Program-made: the position numbers and the translations under genes
Shown here: in pieces, positions 10,944 through 22,922 of the stretch
Layout: each line of letters starts with the position of its first letter
Numbering within the stretch: the first letter of the stretch is position 1
Source: Hyphodiscus hymeniophilus
Lineage: Eukaryota > Ascomycota > Leotiomycetes > Helotiales > Hyphodiscaceae
Reading direction: 5' to 3'
Assembly (NCBI GenBank): GCA_016508695.1
Contig: VNKQ01000011.1
Location: 1,240,001-1,304,000 of the forward strand
DNA length: 64,000 nt
The notes under the pieces: model-generated
What the model was told of the DNA's origin: nothing
The model's input: the letters and a program-made list of their open reading frames with translations, nothing else
Databases searched by the model: none

Positions 10944-12395
10944 GACTTTTTGTATCATGTTTTCCTCTTTGTTACTCGCACTTGTACAAACGCAAGTCTA
11001 CGAATAAATCAGAGATCTTAATAGAGATTGTGTCATTGAAGGAACTCTTTTGAGTTTTCCTGCGAAAAGATGTTTCAACGGTTGGAAGCGCAGGATAGGG
11101 GCTCGAAACCAATTGATTCATTCATTAACCAGCCCCATTTTCTTGGCATCAGCATTTGGACACAACAAGCCTTATTCAAGAATCTTTTTTAATGAAAGTC
11201 ATTACAAAGTTTTGCAGCATTTCGTTGACGGCAAAGAGAAAGCAACCACGGGCGATTCTAAGAAAGGATGAGATGCGAGCGCTTGTGTAGCGATTGTGTA
11301 ATATTTGCAAAGGGGGTTCTCGAGAGAAAGCCCAATTCCTATATATAACGAGGAATGCCTCTTGTGTTTCTTGGAGCAGGAACGTCTTGAACCACCAAGA
11401 AAGAAGCTGGCTTGGAAGCCCAAGCAGAAAAGGGAAAGGATAAGGCTCAAATTGCCTCGTTGATTCATGTGGAAATCCTCCTTGTAATGGTGATTCATTG
11501 AAGATGGGGAATTATTTTGCTAAAATCGCGACCGCGGCTGTCTGGACAAAGGCACTGTTCGTTGACAAATCTCTGTCTCGTGACTCGCGGCTGTCTTTAT
11601 CTCGTGAACATCTCTGTTAACAGCGCGTCTCTCCTTTACCTACCTACCTTACTTCTTCTCCGTCAAGTGGCCATCCTGACATTGCCAGCGCCTCCGCCCT
11701 CGTCATCCTTTCTCTCACGTGCTCTCCATTATCCCAGTGATGTCCTCTGTGACGTGCTTTCCCTTGCTATGTCCTACCTTCTTGTGTCCAATATCCGGGA
11801 AGATGCTGTCCAAGCGCATGACCGCAACATTCCACCTCTTAGGCCAGTCATATAGGTAACATTGACAACGCATCAGATACATTAGTTCTAAAACCTAGCT
11901 CGACTGAAAAGTCGAAAAACAGATCCAGTGGAAGTCAAGCGGTCTGACAGGCTTGAGGTCACTACGTAGAATCTGATGTTAGTCTAAATCTCAAGTCTTT
12001 GCCATTATCAGCTTGTTACGTCCTCGATTGAACAAGCTCTCTTGCATCCTGATATCTCAGAATATATTGAGGCACGTGACCGAGGCTGGGATTGAATGGC
12101 ACGTTTGCACTTCCAAGTGAGTTTCGAGATACTACTGCTGTCAATCATTGAAACTATCTCTTGCTGATCGAATTGAATCGAATTGGAGAGTAGCTCCAGA
12201 TGTGGTGGTTGTCGATGTTTTGAGAAGTATTTAAGAATCGAAACCACTCAGGTAGATCGGGTTTGGGGCTGGGAGCACCGATTCAAATTAATCATGAGCA
12301 AACTGCTAGCGCAGAAGTAAACTCCTACGAGCTTGATCATTGACACGCCTTGCGAGAAGATGTGTGAAGTTGCTCTACAGAAATACTCTGTGCCC
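10944..12395. other. Intergenic region, about 1.45 kb
   Basis: Lies between the 3' ends of two convergent genes. There is a CCTACCTACCTTAC micro-repeat near 11640. No supported gene or RNA is seen. Confidence 0.6.
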
Positions 12396-13921
12396 TCAAA
12401 TAAACTGCCTAGTAAAGAATCCCTCTGGATCCCACTGGCTTTTCAACTCTCGCAGTCTCTTTCTTGCCTCGGCGTCTCGATATCTGTGCTCCAACTTATG
12501 CGCCCGAGTATGATTCGGAAAGAAAGATCTCTCAGCCTCCGACTGATCTTTCTGGCACATTGCCAAAAAGCTCTCGGCGCTCTCCGAAGCAGCCGTTGCA
12601 GATTCCTCATCTACCCCGGAGACGAAAGACATACTTTTCTTGGTCAGTTGGCGTCTATCAAAAGGAATGCGCTACTCACCTCCATATGCCGCAATCGCGA
12701 TGGCTCCAGCAAGTGCTCTCCTGGGGCACCTTGCTCATCGCCTCGGTCGAGACCCACGTGAACATGAAGAAGCTCGCAGCGGCGCCAGGATGCTTCTCCA
12801 CCAGCTGGTTCCATTGTGTGAGACTCTCCTCAAGCTTTTCGGCACTGAAACTTCGCATGCCACATGAGATCTGCCTCTTGATCCCTCCGGATCTGTTGAG
12901 GGCATCTGTACTGTCCGTGACATTTGCGAAGCTGACGGTCTCTTTGATTTGCTGCACGGGCTTCGCATCGAGAAGGGGTTGCATAGCTTTGAGCGCTTCT
13001 TCTTCGGTACCGAAATGTTTCGTGCTGACCATGATTATTGGCTGAGAAGTCAGAATCGATGGTCTGTGGAGCAAGAGAACCTCCATACCTTAGTTTGTCC
13101 AGGGGGCTGTATAATAATGACCACTCCCGGAGAGTTCACATTGTCCTCACTAGAGCATTTCTCAATCGCCTGTCCCACCTCTTTGATCTGATGTGGCAAG
13201 AATATACAGTTCCAGCTCAGAATGTCTTGCTCGATCGGAAACACCCTCATAGTGACTTCAGTCACCAGGCCGAAGAACTGTCCTGCTCCCTTCAATGCCC
13301 AGAAAAGATCTGCGTTCTCGGTTTCTGAAGCGACAACGAGACCCTTGCTTGCTGTGACCACTTTTGCGCTGACAAGCTGATCTACGGCCATGCCATACTT
13401 ACCTGTCATCCAGGACTGGCCGCCACCAAGCACGAATGGGATGTGGCCAACGGATGCGGCGCCAGAGCTCTGGATGAAGAAGCCGGCTTTGTGGACAGCC
13501 TGATTCAATGGCTTGGTGATAACGCCAGCCTGGACTGTTGCGGTTTGAGCTTGGATGTCAATTTTGATACCGGTGTATCTGGTGAGATCCACGATCCATC
13601 CCGAAGAATCAATCGTGGACCATGGACTGTGACCTCCTGCTTTTGAAACAAACGGAATGGAATGATTCACGGCATGTTGGACCTGACTTGGAGTCAGTGT
13701 GTGTAATCGTGATATATTTTCTCACTCACAATTTGCACGATATCCTCCTCGGAGGAGGGCGTGAGGATGGCTGCCGGCTCTTTCACGTCGAGATCGCTCC
13801 ATCTCTGCATCAGTGTTTTGAATTCATCAGAGGAAGGATCCGTGAACACTCCGGTGCTCTCGGAGAGCGAAGGACGGAGGTTTAAGGCAGCCTGAACGAC
13901 TGGAGACGCTACTGAGCCCAT
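12396..13921 (-). CDS. FAD-linked oxidase of the berberine-bridge (BBE) type
   Basis: Minus-strand exons 13921-13730, 13682-13089, 13041-12680 and 12633-12396 give 461 residues. It has an N-terminal FAD_binding_4 (PCMH) fold and a C-terminal BBE motif ending WDPEGFF near the C-terminus. His82 in AGGHSPW is the expected site of 8-alpha-histidyl FAD linkage. The second, cysteinyl linkage site of bicovalent members is not present: the segment reads KYGMAVDQLVS, so the flavin is probably bound through one bond. There is no signal peptide (start MGSVASPVV), unlike many secreted members. Such enzymes oxidise alcohols, sugars or secondary-metabolite intermediates, and the substrate here cannot be predicted. 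No polyketide or peptide synthase lies in the window. Confidence 0.9.
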
Positions 13922-16918
13922 CTTCCCGAGATTTGAAATTGATAAGAACAGAGACGGAACACTGAGGTACTGCAAAATATTTAATGAGTTCAAACTGACA
14001 TAAGCTTGTGTTTGCGCATGTTTCTTGACAAATCTAGAAAGTCGTACGTGAAAGTCGCCGAAGTCAGCACTACTGTGGCGCAACGTCCGAATAAGCTCGA
14101 TCCGGATTCTAGAGCGCCATAGTAAAACCGATCGTTCAAGCGGTGAGTATGAGACTCACAGTGCTTCACTTTCTTATGATTCAGCAATCAAAACATTTCC
14201 ACCACCACCCTCGCACGCATACACTTCCACATTCGCAGAAACGCTAGAAATGAAAGCTCGGGATTCTTTCTCGATTGATTTGCACATGCAAAACATCTGG
14301 TGAATCATTAGGAGCTGAAACGATTTAATCCTCTTTTGAAAGTAACAGTTCAATAAGATAAAATTTGCGGGATCGCTCGAATGATCGCCCCTGGTGATAG
14401 AATGCCACATATGACCACGTGAACTCCCTCGTACTCGAGACTCGAGACCAGCGGTCAAACATCAGCCAAGTAAAGTACAGAGCTCTACTCCTAGAAAATC
14501 TTCTCACAGAGAGAGATGACAAGAATCAATACTGGAAGACATCATTTTCTTCTGCTCTGTTTACTTTCATTTCCTACCCAAGAAACATCAATTATCAACA
14601 GTTGACATGGTTCGAAAAGGGTAAACAGCTTCTTTTCACGCACAGATGACAGACTTCACCTCTTGGGGATTTCCATCTAAGGATCTTCTCGATTTCGTAG
14701 ATAGGAATCCCCGCTGAGCATAACGTCAACGAATATGGCAATCCAAGATCTGATCTTTCTTGGCGTCTCATCTTCCAGTGAGATCGCTGGCTTCCACGTC
14801 GAACCATTTCCTACATATCCTTCCATTCTACTGAAATCTGGAGCCGATGTGGAGAATCGACTGGCTCGAGATCATCTCTGTAATAACGCTTTACCTATGC
14901 CCTTCGCCATGAAAACGTTATTTCGGGCGGATTGTGGGTTTGAAGGACTTGGGCTTGCGATAGGCTTGAGAGCTAGCCTTGTGCTGAGTTTGCGAATCAT
15001 TTCTGTACTTGCCATACGATAAGGAGGAAGGTGGAACGGTTTTTAAGGTAGTCTGGTGGTCCAAGGAGGTGAGTTTGGTGAATTGATTGATGGTGTTGGT
15101 CGAGGCTTATGTACACCAGTCTTGCTCTAACACCCATATTAGATTGCGAGCATCAACATTGATTGCATTGGCACACTCTTCACTCGACCTAGAGAAAGTT
15201 AAGTCTTAGCATCGGATTGAGCTTTGACAATTGATTCCAGCGCCTCAGTGACATGGCAGTGACAGAGAATTAAAGGTACACCATAGTTGATGTGAGGTTG
15301 TCTGAAGCCGGAGGGGTTCCCGTAGGTAGGTAGCTCCGGATACACTCCCCGTCGTACTTGTATTGAAGCCATGGCGTATTGGGCGGCGCGGCACTGGGAC
15401 AAGACTGCCCTGGCGTCGAGTCGTCCACCATGGCGTTCCGCTAGAGGAGCATTTTCTTAGGGACTCTAGGACTCTAAGGTCTCCCAAGTGTAAGAGTTTA
15501 GTGGTACATAAATATCAATTTTCGAATCCCTCCCTCCACCTCACGCGGTTTCCGAGCTCTCGATCTCCGGGGTCCTACGAGTGAATGTAAATTATGAATA
15601 CATGCATAATTACGTCGGGATGCTTGTAGCAAAAGCCTTCAAATTCAAAGTAGACGTGTGGCGATGTGGAAACGAAAATCGTTGGGCGGAACCCCTATGC
15701 ATCCGGCTCCGATGTCAGCCATGATCCAAGGCAAAATCGGAGCCTTGCGGCGGACGAAAGTGAAGTTTGAGTTTTGATGAGGTACTTGTTGGTCTGCCAA
15801 AGGGAAATAGGGAGATGAGAGGAGATAAGGGGAAGGCGGAGCACAATTCAACGTGGCGGTGATACGGAATACTGTCGATGTATGGAGGAGAGACTCCGCA
15901 AAATAAGTGACGATCGTCGTCATGTCCTCGGCAGGCGCAGGGCAGGCGCAGGGCAGCCGAAGTACCCGAGCTGACGGAAGAGAGATTTCCATTATGTACG
16001 GATACATACATACCCATGGCCGCCTGCATGAAATGGAATCCCCGCAGCGATCAAACGTTATATTGGAAAGGGACTAATGCCCTGAGGGGACATCGACTCA
16101 GCTCGACTCGTCTCGTCTTGCCTCCAAAGAAAAGTGTAAATAGATATGTACAGTAAATATACTTTTGATAGGAATGAGTACAAGCAGCCCTACCTCATTA
16201 GGTCTAGTAAATAGACCCTAATCGATCCAAACAAACATTCAACGCTATTCAAGACTCCAACAGACTGCGGCCGCGTCGGCCCCATGCTGCACATAACTAA
16301 CTCCGCCAATGAGTGCTCGTGGCTCGTGATGATGACTACAGTACCACCACACCGCAGTGCCCAAAGCGGCACATTCTTATACAATCCGAGGTATTGTGCC
16401 CAAAAGTTGGTTGCATAACATTTGATCTGTAAGTGTTCCCCATATATGATCAAGGCGGTAGAGTCTGTGAATTCGACCGCATTCGGTCGAAATCTCAGTT
16501 TCTTGGATCCACAAGGTAGCCGGAGCGCGAGGAGCGTCTTTTCTCCCGGCACATCCAGATTCGAGGAACATTCCTCGGGTCCAGGTTCTCTCCGTTCCCA
16601 GCTAGCCCCGCATAACCATTGGCGTCAAGACCTAGTGGACCGTCCGATGAGGTCAACGAACATTGGGGCACAAGGCTTAAGGTAAGAAATTATGTATTGC
16701 GAACGGCTAACTAAGCATACTGCATATAATGAAAAAGGACTCACTTCCCATAACTTGGAGTCAGTTGTCCGTTAAAATAACTCGATTGTGAGGTGATTGG
16801 GCTTTTTGGCACTGGATCTTTGGTAACGAAACATTCCAGCATCGCAGATGATTGCTTTCGGCCTCGCTCAACATCCACAACACGTCAGTCAAGGGGACTT
16901 CCGACTTCAAAGTCAATC
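13922..16918. other. Gene-poor region, about 3 kb
   Basis: It separates the divergently oriented FAD oxidase and ABC transporter. It contains one interrupted minus-strand reading frame (14677-15015, listed separately) and a short duplication of an 11-bp GGCAGGCGCAG unit at about 15930-15951. Other ORFs of 60-120 codons show no protein features. Confidence 0.5.
14677..15015 (-). pseudogene. Interrupted small reading frame, possible mitochondrial-type protein
   Basis: Reading from ATG 15015, 112 codons run in a single frame with one TGA at codon 48 (14874-14872) and a final TAG at 14679-14677. The part before the TGA is Ser/Arg/Lys-rich and lacks acidic residues apart from one Glu, like a mitochondrial presequence. 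The part after it continues with RFSTSAP and a folded-looking segment (SLEDETPRKIRSW). No intron of normal length removes the TGA in frame; the only fitting one would be 30 nt. It is therefore either a pseudogene, a read-through case, or chance. The opposite strand also has an open frame of 95 codons here, which weakens the case. Confidence 0.25.
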
Positions 16919-19900
16919 ATGGCTTCTGATGAGAACCAGAACTGGCCTCGCCAGCGAACAGAAAATATTCTAAGCTCAGAAAGTTCGGCAATGGATCACA
17001 TTGGGACATCTGACCGCGAAACTTCGCACTCAGAAAGTAGGGAAAGTAACGCAAGAGATCACGCAAATAACTCGCAAACTGAGAACTATGGAAGTATTGT
17101 AAAGGATGACGAATACGACAGACCACAGCTACATCAGACGCAGACAAGCTCCACGGCCGCCGAACTTGACGATGAGAAGGACCTTCGAATCAAGAGGACG
17201 CAGACTAGCAGATCTGCGCGCGAAAGACGGGAATTTGCGCCAATTCGTGCTGGCGATGCCAAGGAGCTTACTAGGCTCGCAACAGGTTTGAGTGGCGGAG
17301 GGTCTATAACGCGGACTTCGACAAGTACAAATCCAACAAACTTGCAGAGAAGAGATACTTTGGCAGGTATCACGGTTGGAGATGCAGTGCTTGATCCCAA
17401 ATCTCCCGAGTTCGATCCGTATAAATGGGCTAGAATGTCAGTGGAATCCGAATCGGATTTCGAAAGAAGATTAACGTGTTGTTTAGGTTGATGCATTTGA
17501 TGGATGAAAACGAAGTCATTCAAAGACGTGCTGGTGTTGTCTGGAAGAATTTGAAAGTCTGTGGTTCCGGCTCCGCTATCAACTTGCAGAAGAACGTGGG
17601 CTCGCTGCTTCTGGCCCCTCTTCGATTTGGAGAATTCTTTGGCAAGGGTCCCGAGAAGACCATTCTAAATGAATTCGATGGTGTTTTGAAGTCAGGAGAA
17701 ATGCTCATTGTCCTCGGGCGCCCAGGTTCGGGCTGCTCTACACTGCTCAAGACCTTGATGGGTGAACTCCATGGCTTGGATATGAAGTCTCAATCCGAAA
17801 TACACTACAATGGTGAGTGAACTCCAAGCCAAGAACTCGGATTATGATACATCCCACTAACAGTGGCTAGGTATCACTCAAAAGCAAATGATGAAGCAGT
17901 TCAGAGGCGAGATTGTCTATAATCAAGAGGTTGACAAACACTTCCCCCATCTCACAGTTGGCGAGACGCTTGAATTCGCAGCCCGCGTACGAACTCCTCG
18001 ACAACGATTAGTCGATGGACTGAGCCGAGAAGCCTGGGCAAAGCACTTTGCAGCCGTGATTATGACCATTTTCGGTCTTTCTCACACATACAATACCAAA
18101 GTCGGCAATGATTTTGTACGAGGTGTTTCAGGCGGTGAGAGGAAGCGTGTCAGTATCGCGGAAATGGCGTTGGCTGGTTCTCCCATTGCTGCTTGGGATA
18201 ACTCCACAAGAGGCCTCGATGCAGCAACTGCTCTGGAGTTCACCAGATCATTGAGAATGTCGGCAAATCTGGCCGGTACCGTCCAGCTTGTTGCCATCTA
18301 TCAAGCATCACAGGCCATCTATGACGAATTCGACAAAGCAATTGTCCTCTATGCAGGCCGCCAGATCTACTTCGGGCCTTGCGAGGATGCCAAGCAGTAC
18401 TTCATTGATATGGGTTGGGAATGCCCTCCTCGCCAGACTACTGGTGACTTCTTGACCTCGATAACAAACCCCTCGGAACGAAAGGTTCGGGAAGGATACG
18501 AGAATAAGGTCCCCCGCACGCCCGAAGAATTCGAGAAGTACTGGAAAGAATCCCAAATGCACAGGGAATTAATGGAAGAGATTAAGGATCATGAGGAAGA
18601 ATTTCCAATAGGCGGGAAGACACTCGACCAGTTTAGAGCAAGTCACAAGGGCATGCAAGCGAAACACCAACGTCCCGAATCGCCATACACTGTCAGCATT
18701 CCTATGCAGATCAAATATTGTACTCAGCGAGCCTACCAACGATTGTGGAACGACAAAACCTCGACTGTCACCACGATTATTGGACAAATCGTCATGGCTC
18801 TGATTATTGGATCTGTTTTTTACGGTACACCTAACACTACGTCCGCTTTCTTCCAAAAAGGAGGTGTACTCTTCTTCGCTGTTCTGTTGAACGCCCTCAT
18901 CGCCATCGGGGAAGTCAACAATCTCTATGCACAACGACCTATTGTCGAGAAACAGGCGTCTTACGCTTTCTACCATCCTTTCACTGAAGCGATGGCTGGT
19001 GTTGTGGCTGATATCCCGGTCAAATTCCTCATTGCTGTCTGCTTCAATATTATTTTGTATTTTTTGGCCGGGTTGAGACGAGAACCTTCGCAATTCTTCA
19101 TCTTTTTCTTGTTCAATTTTGTCGCCATTCTTACAGTCAGTCTCCGAACCTGTTCTGGGAGACCCTTGTACTAACTTACGCTTCAGATGAGTCAGATCTA
19201 TCGAAGTATTGCAGCGGCAACGAAGACAGTCTCGCAAGCCTTAGCAATTGCGGGTGTTACAACACTTGCCATTGTCATATATACTGGCTTTGTTAGTAAG
19301 TAATACTCACTCATTTGTCCATTCATTTCTGACTTCTCAGTTCCGCGACCTCTTATGCATCCTTGGTTCAAGTGGCTCTCCTGGATCAATCCTGTAGCCT
19401 ATGCCTTCGAAGGCCTTTTTGTTAATGAACTACACGGACAACGATTTGATTGTTCAACTCTCGTTCCCACTGGTCCTGGTTACACTCAAACCGGTAACAC
19501 TTTCATATGTGCCATCGCGGGCGCAGTGGCGGGTCAGACAACTGTCTCTGGAGACGATTATTTGGAAGCACAATTCCAGTACTCTTACTCGCACATTTGG
19601 CGCAACTTGGGTTTCATGTTCGCATTCATGATCTTTTTCCTCTTCGTCTACCTCTTCGCGACCGAGTTCAACTCAGCTTCATCGAGCTCTGCAGAGGTGC
19701 TCGTCTTCCGTCGCGGACACGTTCCACAGCAGCTTCTAGCTGCTGAGAAAGCGGCCAAGGGCGACGACGAGGCCCCTGCTTCGGCTGGTGTTACTGGAGC
19801 AGGCGGTGCTGGAAAAGAAGTCGCAGGACTCAAGGACGAGCAGGATGACCAGGTTCAAGCTCTCGACCCGCAAACTGATGTTTTTACGTGGAAAGACGTC

Positions 19901-21955
19901 TGCTATGACATTAAGATCAAAGGCGAGCCAAGACGACTTCTCGACAGTGTCTCTGGCTGGGTCAAACCCGGAACCTTGACTGCCTTAATGGGTGTGTCTG
20001 GAGCGGGTAAAACAACTCTTCTCGATGTCCTCGCTCAACGAGTCTCCATGGGTATCGTCACTGGGGATATGTTAGTCTCCGGCAAGCCTCTCGATAATTC
20101 CTTCCAACGCAATACAGGATATGTTCAACAGCAAGATCTGCATCTCGAAACTACTACCGTGCGTGAAGCCCTCAGATTCTCCGCCATGCTCCGCCAACCG
20201 AAATCTGTGTCCAAGAAGGAGAAATACGATTTCGTTGAAGACGTTATTAAAATGCTGAACATGCAAGAATTCGCTGAAGCTGTCGTGGGAGTGCCTGGTG
20301 AAGGATTGAATGTTGAACAACGTAAGCTATTGACAATCGGTGTCGAATTGGCTGCCAAGCCTGCTCTGCTTCTATTCTTGGATGAACCCACTTCTGGACT
20401 CGATTCACAGTCCTCTTGGGCCATCGTCGCCTTCTTGAGGAAGTTGGCGGATAACGGACAGGCCGTCCTGGCTACCATCCATCAACCGAGTGCTATTCTC
20501 TTCCAAGAATTCGATCGCTTGCTCTTTTTGGCCAAGGGTGGAAAGACCGTCTACTTCGGAGACATCGGAAAGAACTCAAAGACGCTATTGGATTACTTTG
20601 AGTCGAATGGTGCCGACAAGTGTGGCGATGATGATAACCCGGCTGAGTATATGTTGACAATGGTAGGAGCAGGCGCTACTGGCAAATCAACGAAAGACTG
20701 GCACGATGTTTGGAAGAACTCCCAGCAAGCCCAGGATGTCCAACAAGAGCTCTCACGCATAAAGTCCGAAATGAGCAGTCAGCGAACCGAAGAAAACGAA
20801 AGAAGTCACTCCGAATTTGCCATGCCCTTCCTTGCCCAACTCAGAGAGGTGACGCTCCGTGTCTTCCAACAGTACTGGCGAACACCCGGTTACGTCTACT
20901 CTAAGATCCTTCTTGGCGTGGCTTCCGCACTGTTCATTGGCTTCTCGTTTTTCCATGCAGATGCAACGCAGCAAGGTATTCAGGATTTGATCTTCTCGAT
21001 CTTCATGATCACAACCATCTTCACGACATTGGTTCAGCAGATCATGCCACGCTTCATATTGCAACGCGACCTCTACGAAGTTCGTGAGCGCCCCTCCAAA
21101 GCATATTCTTGGAAAGCGTTTCTCATAGCAAACATCACCGTTGAGATCCCATACCAGATCATCCTGGGTATTCTGGTCTTCGCATCGTATTTCTACCCAA
21201 TCTACACGAGAGGTGGCATTCCTCCTTCCAGCCGTCAAGGTCTTATCCTTTTGTTCATTATTCAATTCTTTGTCTTCGCATCGACATTCGCACATATGCT
21301 CATTGCAGCCCTCCCTGATGCAGAGACCGCGGGTAATATCGCTACACTTATGTTTTCGTTGACCTTGACCTTCAACGGTGTCTTCCAAACGCCGACGGCT
21401 CTACCTGGATTCTGGATCTTTATGTACCGCGTGTCGCCTCTCACTTGTAAATCCTCCATCTCCCATTCTCTCGTATTCCCTACTGACAAGACAGATCTCG
21501 TCTCTGGAATCGCTTCAACCGGCGTATCCGGCCGCACCGTAACATGCTCCTCCAACGAACTCGCCGTCATGCAACCCCCGGCGGGACAAACATGCGGCGA
21601 CTATCTCGGCCCATACGCATCGGCAGCCCTGGGCAGGATCTACAACCCCGAAGCGACGTCCGACTGCCAGTACTGCACCATCACGACCGGAGACCAGTTC
21701 CTCAGCGCATCGTCCATCACCTTCGACACCCGCTGGAGGAACTACGGAATCGTGTTCAGCTACATCATATTCAACATCGTCGCGGCGGTTTTGTTCTACT
21801 ACCTGTTCAGAGTGAGGAAGTCGAGTGGGAAGTCGGTGGGGGAGAAGTTCGCGCCGGTGCTCAAGCTGTTCAGGAAGGATGCTAGTAAAGAGAATAAGGG
21901 GACGGAGAAGAAGAAGACGCCTCAGGATCCGGCTGAACCTATATTACCGAAGTAG
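16919..21955 (+). CDS. PDR-type (ABCG full-size) multidrug ABC transporter
   Basis: Exons 16919-17436, 17487-17812, 17871-19135, 19187-19295, 19341-21446 and 21495-21955 give 1594 residues, with the order NBD1-TMD1-NBD2-TMD2 of pleiotropic drug resistance pumps at the plasma membrane. NBD1 has the degenerate fungal Walker A GRPGSGCST (Cys for Lys, near 250-258), signature VSGGERKRVS and Walker-B region WDNSTRGLD. NBD2 has canonical Walker A GVSGAGKTT (near 957-965), the altered signature LNVEQRKLLTIG and LLFLDEPTSGLDSQSSW. These asymmetries are normal for the family and mean NBD1 and NBD2 form one functional composite ATP site. The N-terminus is a long Ser/Thr/Glu-rich extension. An in-frame upstream ATG at 16793 exists, but MASDENQNW fits the family better. 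Likely substrates are azoles, phenolics or other hydrophobic toxins. Confidence 0.95.
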
Positions 21956-22922
21956 GTGTGTGTGTCCGATGTGGTGACAATGGGAGGTGGCAGCTGGATC
22001 TGTGTCTCCGCGTGGCGTTTGTGGTGGGAATGGGTTCAACCTATAGATTGCGTGTGGTAAATTTGGTAATATAATAATTGTTAATATGAAAACTTTCATG
22101 CTTCACCCACTTCCATTTCCATTTTTTTTTTCGTTTTAGAGCATAGGAGCATCGCAGATGAAGTAATATATCTGCGTTCGGAGAACCTTATCTTTCCCAC
22201 CCACATCACCTGTGTGAACATAACTTGGCAAATCACGAACAATGCATGCAAATAGCCAGTGAGGAGCATGGCAGGTTAACCTCTCAGGAAACGCGATGTG
22301 AAAGTGCAGGAAGGTGAGACAAAATTGCCCAATCAAGGCATCCATCTGATCCTCCCACGATACCGCAAGAATATTCGACGCAAGAAAGCCGTTGGCGAAC
22401 CCAACCCCGTCATTGTCAACAGCTGAAATGCTATGCGCTAGTTGTGGAAATCGTGAGCGTCAAGAAGAAGATTCGAAGCGGCATTGGGAAAGAGAAATGG
22501 TGAGAATGAAAGAGTGGGACAAGGTTTGAGCGGCGTCGAGCTCCTCAGGCATGTGCAAGCTACTTGAGCCTTGGGGTGATGGTTGATAAGTGGTCAAAAT
22601 TCATGGAAAAGGAAGCAAGCGGCTGATGTCCTCAAAGAAGCCCATATTCTTAGCAATTGAACGTTGGTGAGCCAGAATATCCTAAGACATAATCTCATGA
22701 ATAATTATACGTACGAATAATGTAAGCGTACAATTACATGTGATCGACACAAACACACGCCAACACCTATAGAGCTAGGGAATGATATCCAGCCATCGGC
22801 CCATCGTTGTTCTTCCCAGGGTATAAACATCCAGAACATCCGACCGAACAGTCCTTTTTTTAACACCTGATCCCGAACGCCCGTGAGCTCATGTGTTCAC
22901 GCCTAACCGCCATCAAGCTCAA
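21956..22922. other. Intergenic region, about 970 bp
   Basis: Lies between the 3' ends of two convergent genes. There is a T-run near 22124-22134. Nothing else is supported. Confidence 0.6.

Noticed and set aside
14735..15022. Plus-strand ORF of 95 codons opposite the interrupted minus-strand frame
   Set aside because: No motif, and it overlaps a minus-strand frame that reads better. Kept only as a caution against the pseudogene call.
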